A stretch of 23,753 nucleotides of DNA from contig CAJPOF010000035.1 of assembly GCA_905372235.1 (NCBI GenBank), positions 1 through 23,753 of the forward strand, in the 5' to 3' direction. The notes under the pieces were generated by a model. It did no database searches and was not told the DNA's origin. It was given only the letters and a program-made list of their open reading frames with translations. The DNA is from an uncultured Treponema sp. GTDB taxonomy: Bacteria; Spirochaetota; Spirochaetia; Treponematales; Treponemataceae. Shown here piece by piece: positions 1 to 8,744 of the stretch (position 1 is its first letter; each line of letters opens with the position of its first letter). Made by a program: the position numbers and the translations under genes.

Positions 1-26
1 TCGAGCGTGATTTTTGCCGCTTGGTG

Positions 27-32
27 TATAAT
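27..32 (+). promoter_or_regulatory. Possible -10 box upstream of the DJ-1 family gene
   Basis: A perfect TATAAT hexamer lies at 27-32. No good -35 is visible 16-18 bases upstream, although the window edge is close. A second -10-like TAAAAT lies at 77-82, also without a -35. Either could start the DJ-1 family transcript; the first would give a leader of about 105 nt. Confidence 0.25.
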
Positions 33-145
33 CTGAAGAAGTTTCGGGAAATCGGGCGTTTCCGTGCTGAAAGTTTTAAAATAAAGCGGAATGTGTTACG
101 GGATTCACGGATTTCCGAACGATTTTTTTTATTAAGGAGATTTTT

Positions 146-742
146 ATGAAAAATGCAGTGGTTTTTCTTGCCGACGGATTTGAAGAAATCGAGGCTTTGA
201 CCATAGTGGACTATCTTAGGCGCGGCGGAGTCGAAGTTTTTACGGTGGCTGTTCCAACTCCTGCGATGACAGACCCGTATATTGTGATTTCATCGCATAA
301 AGTTCCTGTTATAGCGGACATGAGTTTTGACGAATTCAAAGATTCTTTTAAGGACGAAACCCCGGATCTTTCTTACGTTCCGGGCGGAATGCCGGGTTCT
401 GTAAATTGTGCGGCAAACAAAGATTTGACCGATTTTATTACCAAATGTTTCAAAGAAGGAAAACACGTTGCCGCAATCTGCGCTGCCCCTGCGATAGTCC
501 TTTCAAAAACGGGAATGCTCAAGGGTAAGAATTGGACTTGCTATCCCGGAATGGAAGAAAAAGTTTCTCCTGAGGACGTGGAAAATTCCTCGCATTGCGA
601 TAATGTTCCGTTTGTAACCGACGGAAACATCACTACCGGACGAGGCGCAGGTGCTGCGGAAGAATTGGCAATGGAACTAGTTAGGATTCTTTGCGGTGAA
701 GAGGTCGCAAATGGAGTAAAAGTAGGCACTTGCCAACGCTGA
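146..742 (+). CDS. DJ-1/PfpI family protein
   Basis: A 198-residue single-domain protein of the DJ-1/ThiJ/PfpI superfamily, cytosolic (no signal peptide). The family includes glyoxalase/deglycase-like and redox-stress proteins; the exact reaction cannot be told from sequence. Seen: the N-terminal strand runs into GFEEIE, with E16 in the position of the conserved Glu of DJ-1. The nucleophile elbow AAICAAP puts the reactive cysteine at C112. Length matches the family (about 180-200). The start is fixed by a strong Shine-Dalgarno AAGGAGA at 134-140, five bases before the ATG. The gene stands alone, with a strong terminator at 781-817. Family assignment is secure; substrate and in vivo role are not. 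Confidence 0.9.
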   Translation: MKNAVVFLADGFEEIEALTIVDYLRRGGVEVFTVAVPTPAMTDPYIVISSHKVPVIADMSFDEFKDSFKDETPDLSYVPGGMPGSVNCAANKDLTDFITKCFKEGKHVAAICAAPAIVLSKTGMLKGKNWTCYPGMEEKVSPEDVENSSHCDNVPFVTDGNITTGRGAGAAEELAMELVRILCGEEVANGVKVGTCQR

Positions 743-780
743 TTGTTGCACGATAAAACGCAGAATTCCGGAAGGCAAAA

Positions 781-817
781 AAAAAGTTGAAAAACCTCAC
801 ACGTTTTTCAACTTTTT
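781..817. terminator. Bidirectional intrinsic terminator
   Basis: A perfect 15-bp inverted repeat: AAAAAGTTGAAAAAC at 781-795 and its complement at 803-817, with a 7-base loop. The A-rich left arm and T-rich right arm give a U-tract in either direction. It sits 38 bases after the DJ-1 family stop and serves the convergent minus-strand operon as well (last gene ends at 952). Confidence 0.85.
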
Positions 818-951
818 AGTAACCGGCAAACTGAACTTTGCCAATCTTTGTTGTACAACAGATGGAGGCGTCTGGATGTCGAACCGTCCCCATGCGTTAC
901 ATATTTATTATCGGGAAAGTCGGTTTTTACTTTAGCGATTTGTGAAAAAAA

Positions 952-2595
952 TCAGAATATTTTTGAAAAATGTTTTTCAAGGGCTTTTTCAACGGAATCA
1001 AAATCAAGCGGATTTACGTCTTTTAGTTTTTCGTCCAAAAGTTTTTTTGCGTTCCTGTATTTTTCTTTAAGAGAACGGATTTCGTTTTCTGTTCTGTATT
1101 TGCTTTCGGCTTTTTTGAAGAACGCTTTCTTCTCGGAAACAATTTCTTTTTCGTTCAAAAGGGCGGAAATCGAAAATGTATTTACGCCTGAAATTTTTAA
1201 GCCTTCCGGAGAAAGCGTGAAAGTCTTTGTGTCGTTGCATTCGGCGATTCTGGATTCGAACCACCAGGCGAACATTTTCATTCTTTGGTCGGTTAGGACG
1301 ATGTTTCCGTTGTAATCTTCGCCGTTCATCGTGCTCCCTGAAAACAGTGCGGGAAGCCCTTTGTTTTCGGCGGAATCCAGGCGCGAGGAAATTCTGTGTG
1401 CATTCTGCTCGAAAGTGCTTCCCCTTGAGTGCGTCTGCCTCATCGGAAATGAAAGGTCAAGCCCAATCAGGAAAATTCTTCTTGAGCCGCAAAATCTTGA
1501 AAAATTCCATGCGCATGAAGCCACGGATCCGCCGCTTCCAAGCGACGCTTTTTTTCCGCATTCGTTTTCAAAGAATTTTCCCAAAGGCATAAGGCTTGCG
1601 GAACATATTATTTTTTTGCACTCAAATCCGAACACCGATGGGTACACGTCCTGCGACGTTATCAGGATGCTTTTTGGTGCGGAAAGCCCTGCAAGGTGTC
1701 TGTACGCATAATACTGCGGATCGGTAAGGATTATAAAATCAGGCTGGAAGTCCACGGAAAGAAGCGAACGCAGCGCCGTGTCCACAGCCACTGTTATGCA
1801 TTTTTTTGAAATCTCATCGATGTGCGGAAGAATTTTTTGGAGGGAAGGTCCTGCGGCAATGACAAGGAACGGAAGGTTTCTCGCACAATTTTCGAAAATC
1901 TCAACGCCTTCGCATAAAACAGAACGTTCTGCGTTGCGAAGGCAATTTCTGTTCCATAACGAGCCGAATTTTTTTGTCGTGGCGGCGTTTATTTCTTCCC
2001 GTTTTTTGTTTCGGTGAATCAATTCCTGAAGTTCCGAAAAAAAGTTTTTTGCATGGCTTTGGTGCGAAGGAACTGAGATGAATGTCGTCTGCAAAATCGG
2101 ATTTTGCCGTATAAGTTTTACGGTCTCTTCGACGGACGAACCTATCGCCAGAACAATTTTTTCTATTTTGAAAACAGATTCCCAGTCAAGGAGCGCAAGG
2201 GAGGCAAAAAAATGGAGAGGCTCACATTCGACGATTACAAAATTTTTTTGTGGAAAAAGTTCCGCAGCGGAAATCACGGCGTATCCCAGTCCAAAGCCTT
2301 CAAAAACAATGGAAGACGATTCTTTTTTTACGGAGGAAACGATTGTTCCGGCTTCTTTTTCGGGGGCGTAGAACGAATGGAGTTTCAGGCCGTTTTCCGT
2401 TGCGACTGGAAGTCCGTTTTTTGAAATCGAAAGTTCCCAAAACGGAAATGTTTCTTTCATCAAAGTTTCGTTTTCAAAATCAAGGCGAAGAATTTTTTCT
2501 GCGATGGGCTTGTAAAGCATATAGAGAGAAGGAAATCGATTTTCGAACGATTTTATGTTCCTTGAAAAAATCTCTTTATTCCAAATTGATTTCAA
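952..2595 (-). CDS. DUF115 / MAF-type glycosyltransferase-like protein
   Basis: A 547-residue cytosolic protein matching the DUF115 family (motility accessory factor, annotated elsewhere as 6-hydroxymethylpterin diphosphokinase MptE-like). In Campylobacter-type bacteria MAF proteins glycosylate flagellin; here the target is unknown. Seen: an N-terminal Rossmann-like segment with GFGLGY (about 100-105); the core signature AAGPSL at 247-252; PDFIILTDPQ at 285-294; GSGGSVA at 353-359; FLIGLDLSF at 375-383; and a Lys/Glu-rich helical tail from about 480. The start codon is TTG at 2595, supported by GGAGA nine bases upstream; it overlaps the upstream PBP gene by 20 bases. The next in-frame ATG (2520) lacks such support. 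Last gene of the lepB-PBP operon. Family fairly sure; donor and acceptor unknown. Confidence 0.75.
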   Translation of the reverse strand: MKSIWNKEIFSRNIKSFENRFPSLYMLYKPIAEKILRLDFENETLMKETFPFWELSISKNGLPVATENGLKLHSFYAPEKEAGTIVSSVKKESSSIVFEGFGLGYAVISAAELFPQKNFVIVECEPLHFFASLALLDWESVFKIEKIVLAIGSSVEETVKLIRQNPILQTTFISVPSHQSHAKNFFSELQELIHRNKKREEINAATTKKFGSLWNRNCLRNAERSVLCEGVEIFENCARNLPFLVIAAGPSLQKILPHIDEISKKCITVAVDTALRSLLSVDFQPDFIILTDPQYYAYRHLAGLSAPKSILITSQDVYPSVFGFECKKIICSASLMPLGKFFENECGKKASLGSGGSVASCAWNFSRFCGSRRIFLIGLDLSFPMRQTHSRGSTFEQNAHRISSRLDSAENKGLPALFSGSTMNGEDYNGNIVLTDQRMKMFAWWFESRIAECNDTKTFTLSPEGLKISGVNTFSISALLNEKEIVSEKKAFFKKAESKYRTENEIRSLKEKYRNAKKLLDEKLKDVNPLDFDSVEKALEKHFSKIF

Positions 2596-4441
2596 TTACC
2601 ATGTTCTCCGTAACGGGAGTTCCCGGCGCAGGGCTTTGGGATTTTACCCAGCCCGAACCGTTTATTTTTACCTGAATGTCGTTCCGCTTTAAAAGCCCCG
2701 CAAGGGATTTTTTTGGAAGCCCTGAAAAATCCGGCACATATTTTCCGATTTCCACGCCGCGGCTTGGCGTTATGCTTATTTTTCCCGAATGTTCAAGGCT
2801 TTCTGCCTGTCCCCGGCTCATTCCCAAATAATCGATGATTTCGTCGGCGGTTTTTGCGATTACCGGAGCTACAATTCGTCCTGCGTAGGTTTCGCCCTGT
2901 GCCTTTGAGACCACAATGTATAGAATGATTTCAGGGTTTTCGATTGGAAAAATTGCAATACAATTTGAAAGAAAATCCGTTGAAGAATATCCGTCATTCT
3001 CTCTGTCAGCCATTTGGGCTGTTCCCGTCTTTACCCCAATTGAAATGTCGTTAAGCCTTGCCCGTGAGCCTGTTCCGCTTATGGCAGTAGTTTCCATGCA
3101 GCTTAGAACATATTTTGCCGTGGCTTCCTTGAACACACGTTCTTTTTCCGTCGGCTGATGCTCGTAGACGATGGAGCCGTCTTTGTTGGTGATTTTTTTT
3201 ATTACCGAAAGTTTGAGCGGAATCCCTTTGTTTGCGATTGCAGATGCCGCCTGCACCATCTGAAGGGCGGAGACGCTTATTTCCTGTCCCATTGATATTG
3301 TCGGTTTTGACCTTCCCGACCATGTTTTGCTTCCGGGCGTTTTTACAAGACCGTATGTTTCTCCCGGAAGATTTATTTCTGTTCTTTTTCCAAAGCCCAG
3401 TCTTTTTATGCCGGCTATAAAATCGTCTTCGTTCATTCTGTCGCTTATTTGGGCAATTACGTCGTTGCATGAAAATTTAAGCGCATCTCTTGGGGTAAGC
3501 CAACCGTGGGTGCCAAGGCATTTTATCCTGACTGTTTCGCCCGGATATTTTTTTTCGTAAAGCCCATTGCAAAAAAAACTGTCTCCTGCCTTTATGAGGG
3601 AATTGTCGTATGCCATCGCAATCGTAAAAATCTTGAAGACCGAACCGGGTTCGTATGCGACCATGGCGGGTCTATCTATGGTTTCGGCAATCGAAGCCAT
3701 TCCGTATTCGTTCAGATTTACAGACGGAAGGCTTATGTACGAAAGGATTTCCCCTGTTTTTGCGTCGGCGGCAAGAAGAATCATGGATTCTGCATGGGTT
3801 GAATCCATCGTCTGGTTTGCAATCTGCTCGAGTTTGTATTGAAGATTTGCGTCTATGGTCAGGTAAACATTTTTTCCCGAAGCAGAAGCCGTTCCTTCCT
3901 GCTCTGTCGGCTGCAAATAGCTCTGCATGGAATATTCCACTCCGGCAAGCCCTTTTCCATCGTCGCCCATATATCCGATAAGCTGAGAGGCAAGGCTGTT
4001 TTCAGGGTAGACCCTTCCGGGAATCCTGTCGAATGAAATGTATGTGTATTTGTTCTTGTCCGCGATTTCTTTTAAGTTTGCGTAGACGTTTTGGTTCACC
4101 TTTTTTTTAAGATACACAAAACTTGATTCGGAATTGTTTTCAAGGATTCTGAGGATTATTTTTTCGTCCATGTCCAGCGGAACGGAAACGTCGTGAGCAA
4201 ACTGCTCTTTGTTCTTCACAAGATGCGGCGTTACCCCGACATGGTAAAAATTCGTCTGGACGGCAAGCGGTTTTCCTCTTCTGTCAACGATTGAGCCGCG
4301 TTCCGCCTGTTCGTATGGAACTTGGATTTTTGAAACCGGCGTAAATGCCAGCACCGCATAACGAGAAAAAACGTATACAAAGAAAATGGCAAGCAGGACA
4401 AGGAGCACTATCAACGCCGGTTTTTTGAAATATCCGTTCAT
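2576..4441 (-). CDS. ftsI: Class B penicillin-binding protein (FtsI/PBP3-like) with C-terminal PASTA domain
   Basis: A 621-residue inner-membrane transpeptidase that cross-links peptidoglycan peptides in the periplasm. Seen in order: a short cytoplasmic end and one membrane anchor (about 8-33); the PBP dimerisation-domain signature RGSIVDRRG (48-56); and the transpeptidase domain with all three active-site motifs, SVFK (nucleophile S267, K270), SCN (324-326) and KTGT (471-474). A single PASTA-like domain follows from about 567 to the end. Starts on ATG with a 4-base ATGA overlap with lepB, so the two are probably translationally coupled. The architecture fits FtsI/SpoVD-type PBPs. Septal versus other role is inferred, since no division cluster surrounds it. 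Confidence 0.9.
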   Translation of the reverse strand: MNGYFKKPALIVLLVLLAIFFVYVFSRYAVLAFTPVSKIQVPYEQAERGSIVDRRGKPLAVQTNFYHVGVTPHLVKNKEQFAHDVSVPLDMDEKIILRILENNSESSFVYLKKKVNQNVYANLKEIADKNKYTYISFDRIPGRVYPENSLASQLIGYMGDDGKGLAGVEYSMQSYLQPTEQEGTASASGKNVYLTIDANLQYKLEQIANQTMDSTHAESMILLAADAKTGEILSYISLPSVNLNEYGMASIAETIDRPAMVAYEPGSVFKIFTIAMAYDNSLIKAGDSFFCNGLYEKKYPGETVRIKCLGTHGWLTPRDALKFSCNDVIAQISDRMNEDDFIAGIKRLGFGKRTEINLPGETYGLVKTPGSKTWSGRSKPTISMGQEISVSALQMVQAASAIANKGIPLKLSVIKKITNKDGSIVYEHQPTEKERVFKEATAKYVLSCMETTAISGTGSRARLNDISIGVKTGTAQMADRENDGYSSTDFLSNCIAIFPIENPEIILYIVVSKAQGETYAGRIVAPVIAKTADEIIDYLGMSRGQAESLEHSGKISITPSRGVEIGKYVPDFSGLPKKSLAGLLKRNDIQVKINGSGWVKSQSPAPGTPVTENMVIEINLE

Positions 4442-4953
4442 TTTCCGATTATTTTCCCCGTTATGTTTTTTACAGAAACAAAACCGTATGCCCTTGAGTC
4501 CACGGACTCAGAATAATTGTCGCCCAATGCGAGTATGTAGCCTTCCGGAACACTGTCGTAGTTTTTCATCATGTCGAACTGGCTTTTTGTAAGCGGAATT
4601 TTGTTGCCACCCAAAAAAAGATTATAGCCGGATTCATCACTAAATTCTAGCACGGTTCCGCCGACAGCTGCGCATCTTTTTACCACGATTTTGTCGTTGT
4701 GAAGATACGTGACCAAATCTCCGTCCGCAGGAAAAGCCCATTGGACTATAAACGAAGACCTGAACGGAACGGGAATTCCATAGGCGAGTCTGTTCACGAA
4801 TGCCTTCTGTCCGTTTTTAAGCGTCGGTTCCATTGAGGCTCCGGACACCGCCACAATGTCGAACACAAAAAGTTTTACAAAAAGTCCAAGAAATATTCCT
4901 GAAAAAATGCATACCAAAAAAGCGATGGATTTTTTATTGTTTTCGTTTTTCAT
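4438..4953 (-). CDS. lepB: Signal peptidase I
   Basis: A 171-residue membrane-bound serine protease (S26) that removes signal peptides from exported proteins. Seen: one N-terminal membrane segment (about 9-32); SGASMEPTL with nucleophile S40; VVKRCAAVGG with general base K92, completing the Ser/Lys dyad; and the box E region LALGDNYSESVDSRAYG near the C-terminus. It is short, in the size range of single-anchor bacterial SPases, lacking the large insert of E. coli LepB. First gene of the lepB-PBP-DUF115 operon. No Shine-Dalgarno is visible before the ATG. A -10-like TATTAT (plus coordinates 4965-4970) lies only 11 bases upstream, but no good -35 goes with it. Confidence 0.9.
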   Translation of the reverse strand: MKNENNKKSIAFLVCIFSGIFLGLFVKLFVFDIVAVSGASMEPTLKNGQKAFVNRLAYGIPVPFRSSFIVQWAFPADGDLVTYLHNDKIVVKRCAAVGGTVLEFSDESGYNLFLGGNKIPLTKSQFDMMKNYDSVPEGYILALGDNYSESVDSRAYGFVSVKNITGKIIGK

Positions 4954-4991
4954 CTGCTACAACAATAATACGAGTTTCGATTTTCTTCCAT

Positions 4992-6284
4992 ATGAAAAAT
5001 TTTCTAAAAGTAAAAGGACAAGCTGTCGATAGTCGAAGTATGGAAATAATCAGTTACGTGGGTTATGCCGGTAGAAGTTATACGGATTCAAGAGGTTCGC
5101 CGGGAAATCGTTTCGGCTCGTGGCTTTCCGAAAAACGAAAAGACAGGCGGGGCAGAAAAGAGGCGAGACCTTTTGTCTCGACGGGAATCGTGCAGGTCGC
5201 AAGGGAAAAAGCAATAGCGGCTCGCCCTGTCAGAAGAACTTTGACTTTTCAGGATTTTCTTACACTTCTTGGAAGAACTGTAAGCCTTGTAGAGAAAAAC
5301 GCTTCCGCACTTGCACTTTTCATAAGTTCCGCCGCCGTTGTTGCCGGCGTTCTTTTCGGTTCGGCATTTTTTTGGAATTACACAAAAGACCACATGGGAA
5401 GGCTTCCTTTGGCTGAAGTTACTTCCGAGTTGGAACTTTTGGATTCAATCATGAATTCTTTTGCAAAGGAAGAAAGCGTTGAATATCTTTCGGACGGCTC
5501 TCTTCCCGATGCGGAATTCGGTGCGGGTGCGGCAAAACTTTTCAGCCAGCCGGTTACGTATAGGGCGTACACGGTCCAAAGCGGAGACACGATAAGTTCA
5601 ATCACAAGAAAATTCGGACTAAAAAACATTTCGACGATAATCGGTGTGAACGGAATAGAAAACGTGCGGCTTTTGGCGTCGGGGCAAAAACTGAAAATCC
5701 CCTCAATCGACGGACTTGTCTATTCGGTTCAGAAAGAAAACACGCTGCAGGGACTTTCTGCAAAATACAAGGTTTCTGTAGAGGAACTTTTGGATGTGAA
5801 CGAACTGGAAAGCGCAAATCTTACGGTGGGACAAAAACTTTTTATTCCGGGAGCAAGACTTTCGGGCGACGAACTTTTGAATGCAATGGGGGAACTTTTT
5901 AAATGTCCGCTTACGTCGAAGTTCAGGTATACAAGTATGTTCGGTCCTCGTCCGGATCCGATAACGGGCGCAAAATCGTTCCATACTGGTGTTGATATGG
6001 CTTGTCCTACCGGAACTCCGATATATTCGTCGTCAACAGGAACTGTGGCGTTCGTGGGATATTCAAATATCTTCGGAAATTATATAATCGTAAAACATCC
6101 GAACGGCTACCAGACGCTTTATGGGCATATGTCATCGACAATTGCAAAAAAAGGACAGACCGTTTCGCAAGGGACAAAGTTGGGGCTTGTGGGGTCTACA
6201 GGATATTCCACAGGCTCGCATTTGCATTTTACGGTTTACAAGAACGGACACCTTGTAGATCCCATGACTGTAATCAAAAAATAA
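4992..6284 (+). CDS. Membrane-anchored LysM / M23 family metallopeptidase
   Basis: About 430 residues: a likely peptidoglycan endopeptidase or activator held in the inner membrane with its bulk in the periplasm. Seen: a basic cytoplasmic N-terminus; one membrane helix encoded about 5308-5378; LysM repeat 1 (YTVQSGDTISSI, about 5568-5705); LysM repeat 2 (YSVQKENTLQGL, about 5719-5855); and a C-terminal M23 domain (about 5925-6275) with HTGVD and HLHF, the zinc-binding HxxxD and HxH motifs, so the site looks intact. The start is uncertain: ATG 4992 or ATG 5040 (16 codons later), neither with a Shine-Dalgarno. 5040 would leave more room for a promoter against divergent lepB. The longer frame back to 4833 runs antisense to lepB and is not credible. 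Confidence 0.88.
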   Translation: MKNFLKVKGQAVDSRSMEIISYVGYAGRSYTDSRGSPGNRFGSWLSEKRKDRRGRKEARPFVSTGIVQVAREKAIAARPVRRTLTFQDFLTLLGRTVSLVEKNASALALFISSAAVVAGVLFGSAFFWNYTKDHMGRLPLAEVTSELELLDSIMNSFAKEESVEYLSDGSLPDAEFGAGAAKLFSQPVTYRAYTVQSGDTISSITRKFGLKNISTIIGVNGIENVRLLASGQKLKIPSIDGLVYSVQKENTLQGLSAKYKVSVEELLDVNELESANLTVGQKLFIPGARLSGDELLNAMGELFKCPLTSKFRYTSMFGPRPDPITGAKSFHTGVDMACPTGTPIYSSSTGTVAFVGYSNIFGNYIIVKHPNGYQTLYGHMSSTIAKKGQTVSQGTKLGLVGSTGYSTGSHLHFTVYKNGHLVDPMTVIKK

Positions 6285-6507
6285 TATGCGGCTTAACAAG
6301 GCGACAAAATAAAGTTGCCCCTTTTACGGCGACTGCTTTCTTTTGCAAAACGGTCGAAGAATTTGAAAAATCCGCATGGAAATGTAACCGTAAATGAAAA
6401 TATTAAAGGAATCTTCCTGTGCGATACCGGCGGTAAAATCCAACGGCAAAAAACTTGAAACTTCGTGCGGCAAGATTTTTTAGAGAATTTAGGCAAGGAT
6501 TTATGGC
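6285..6507. other. Intergenic stretch between the M23 gene and the pseudo-deacetylase gene
   Basis: This 223-base gap holds no convincing gene, terminator hairpin or promoter. Short open stretches in two frames read KVAPFTATAFFCKTVEEF (from about 6311) and an overlapping NENIKGIFLCDTGGKIQ. They could be chance or the remains of a decayed gene. A 29-codon frame from ATG 6394 to TAG 6483 has no visible ribosome site. Confidence 0.3.
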
Positions 6508-8739
6508 ATGAAATTTTCAACAGCAAAACGAAATATTTTTTTTACGATTGCGTTCCTCTTGTTTTCCGTGAATGTTCCGGCGGGAATAAGTTTTTCGGAG
6601 GGCGACATAAATCAGGATAATCGGATTCTGTTCACTGTCCGAAACGACATTCCGGGTTCTTCCGTGTACTTCACTTTGCTTGAGGCTACTGTGCGGAACG
6701 GAGAAGTAAAAACTCGTCCCGAAATCCTTACGTGCTATCCGGAGCAAATCGAAATCGTGCAGGACGGAAAAATCCTTCAGTTCAGAAACCGATACGGAAC
6801 GGCATGGTACGACATCGGAAAAAAAACTTTCGCATGGAAAAATCCTACGCAAAAAATGCCGGAAAATTCTATGCGCCTTACAAGCCACAATGTCAGTTCC
6901 GACGGAATGTGGAGTTGCTATGTTGAAAAAAAAGATTATGCATCCGGCTTCCTTGTGCTTGAAAATATCCGCAACGGAAAAAAAGCGATTCTTGATGACA
7001 AGGCGGACTTCAGCTATAAAAAAAATCCGTCAAAATGGGGGGACGATTCGTCGGTTCTTTTGTACGAAAAGGACGGAAACGTGTTTTTCTGCAATCCCGA
7101 CGCTGTGCTAAAAGGAATTGAGGCGGACGAGGAATTCAGAAAGATAGGAAAAGGAACGATAGATTCTGTCTGCTGGGCTGGCGGAAAATATTTTGTCTAC
7201 ATAGACGGCGACATAATATACAGAATAAACACAAAGGAACTTTACACGGTGGGGCTTTATTCCCCGATAACCGGAAAAGGAATGAGCCTTGGAAGACTTC
7301 CGCATAAATTTTCTCCGACAAAAGACAGATTCAGCGTAAGTCCGTTCATTTCTTCTCTTGCGATAATTCATGACGAAAAGGATTTCAGTTGGTACAGGCT
7401 AAAAAGTTTTCAGAATTGCGACAGACTTGAGGCAGTCGAAAGCCGTGCGTTCGGTGCAAAAGATTCGTCGCTTCTGGAATCGAAAATAATATGGAGCGGA
7501 AGTCAAGAGCCGTGTCTTTGGGTTTTAAAAATGCCGTTCGATAAAGAAATTCCGTATGCGACCTTATATAAACCGGACGAAAAATTTTCAAAAATCATGG
7601 ATATAGAAGATTCCGGTCTGCCATGCGTTTCTCCGAGCGGCTCTATGTGTGCGTTCAGTTCTGCTGGCACGCTTTACATTTATTCAACGTTGACTTGGAA
7701 ACAGATTTCAAGCATTTCCGGAGAAAAAACGGAAAGCCTCGCATGGGATAGGCGCAACAACCTTTACGCCGGTGGCGACAAAACCACAAAAAGATGGGAA
7801 TTCGGCACAGGCACATGGAAAACGCTGATGCTTTCGCAGGTTTCTAACGCATTATGGAGCGGTTCGGACGGCATAGTCTCAGAAGCCCCGGACGGGAAAA
7901 ACTATGCCTTTGACAACGAAAGCCGGACATGGATTCAAAGAGAATCGGTTTCAAGGCGAGCAAACATAATTAGGAACGAAAACTACAGGATTTTTACAGG
8001 GAAGACCAATAATCCCAATTACGAAAACGCACTTTATATCCGGAACTTAAAGGGGAAAGCCACGACAAAATCCGTTATTGAAGAAAGTACCCTTCCGTCT
8101 TCCCCGAAGAAAAAAGTCGCGTTTTCGATAGAGGCGTATGACAATGCGGACGGGGTTGCAAAAATCCTTAGGGAACTTAAAAATTACGGAATACGGGGAA
8201 CTTTTTTCTTGAACGGAGAATTCATCCGCCGCTATCCGAACGAAACACGGCAAATCTCGCTTTCCAAAAACGAGTGCGCCTCAATGTTTTTTACGACGGC
8301 AAAACTTGTGAACAAAGATTACATGATTGACGAAGATTTTATACGCCGCGGACTTGCAAGAAACGAAGACGAGTTTTTTCGTTGCACCGGACGGGAACTT
8401 TCACTTTATTGGCACGCTCCGTATTACGCAAAGACGGAAAAAGCCGTTCAGGTAGGAAAAGAGGCGGGCTATTTATACGCCGAGGCAAACTGCAAATCTT
8501 TGGACATCGTAACGCTTTCCGATTCTGCGGCAAAAGGCACGGAATATAAAACCACCGCAAAAATAATAGACAATTACATGGCGAGCGTAAAAAAGAATTC
8601 CGAAAGCATAATATCCGTGAGCGCAGGGATTTCATACGGAGAACGAGAAAGTTATCTTTACGAAAACCTTGATCTTCTTTTAAGCGCAATCCTTGATGAA
8701 GGTGCGGAAATTGTTCAGGTAAGGGACATCGTAAAATAA
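6508..8739 (+). CDS. Secreted protein with a degenerate polysaccharide-deacetylase (NodB-like) C-terminal domain
   Basis: A 743-residue exported protein. Seen: a Sec signal peptide (cleavage predicted after VPA, residue 25; no lipobox Cys); a long middle (about 35-520) of short beta-rich units with repeated Trp/Gly-Asp turns, suggesting a beta-propeller; and from about 535 a NodB-like fold (GTFFLNGEFIRRYP). The deacetylase motifs are broken. Aligned back from GTFF, the TFDDG aspartates become E542 and A543, the H-x3-H metal motif is absent (ASMFFTTAKL), and the RPPYG motif reads WHAPYYA. It is therefore probably a non-catalytic sugar-binding or structural relative. The start is supported by AAGGA at 6495-6499. 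It converges on a lipoprotein gene with only 5 bases between stops. Function unknown. Confidence 0.7.
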   Translation: MKFSTAKRNIFFTIAFLLFSVNVPAGISFSEGDINQDNRILFTVRNDIPGSSVYFTLLEATVRNGEVKTRPEILTCYPEQIEIVQDGKILQFRNRYGTAWYDIGKKTFAWKNPTQKMPENSMRLTSHNVSSDGMWSCYVEKKDYASGFLVLENIRNGKKAILDDKADFSYKKNPSKWGDDSSVLLYEKDGNVFFCNPDAVLKGIEADEEFRKIGKGTIDSVCWAGGKYFVYIDGDIIYRINTKELYTVGLYSPITGKGMSLGRLPHKFSPTKDRFSVSPFISSLAIIHDEKDFSWYRLKSFQNCDRLEAVESRAFGAKDSSLLESKIIWSGSQEPCLWVLKMPFDKEIPYATLYKPDEKFSKIMDIEDSGLPCVSPSGSMCAFSSAGTLYIYSTLTWKQISSISGEKTESLAWDRRNNLYAGGDKTTKRWEFGTGTWKTLMLSQVSNALWSGSDGIVSEAPDGKNYAFDNESRTWIQRESVSRRANIIRNENYRIFTGKTNNPNYENALYIRNLKGKATTKSVIEESTLPSSPKKKVAFSIEAYDNADGVAKILRELKNYGIRGTFFLNGEFIRRYPNETRQISLSKNECASMFFTTAKLVNKDYMIDEDFIRRGLARNEDEFFRCTGRELSLYWHAPYYAKTEKAVQVGKEAGYLYAEANCKSLDIVTLSDSAAKGTEYKTTAKIIDNYMASVKKNSESIISVSAGISYGERESYLYENLDLLLSAILDEGAEIVQVRDIVK

Positions 8740-8744
8740 ATCGA

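Noticed and set aside
3..149. Open frame ending in a TGA that overlaps the DJ-1 ATG, as if the tail of an upstream coupled gene
   Set aside because: It translates straight through the strong AAGGAGA ribosome site and a T-run as FFLLRRFL and has no recognisable sequence. Possible but unsupported.
825..842. Small hairpin GGCAAA/TTTGCC beyond the 781-817 terminator
   Set aside because: Only 6 bp with no T-run; not needed given the strong adjacent terminator.
849..860. 12-bp palindrome TGTTGTACAACA
   Set aside because: It lies between a terminator and the 3' end of a convergent gene with no promoter nearby; probably chance.
4833..4991. N-terminal extension of the M23 peptidase
   Set aside because: It runs antisense through lepB, has no ribosome site and reads as Arg/Cys-rich shadow sequence.
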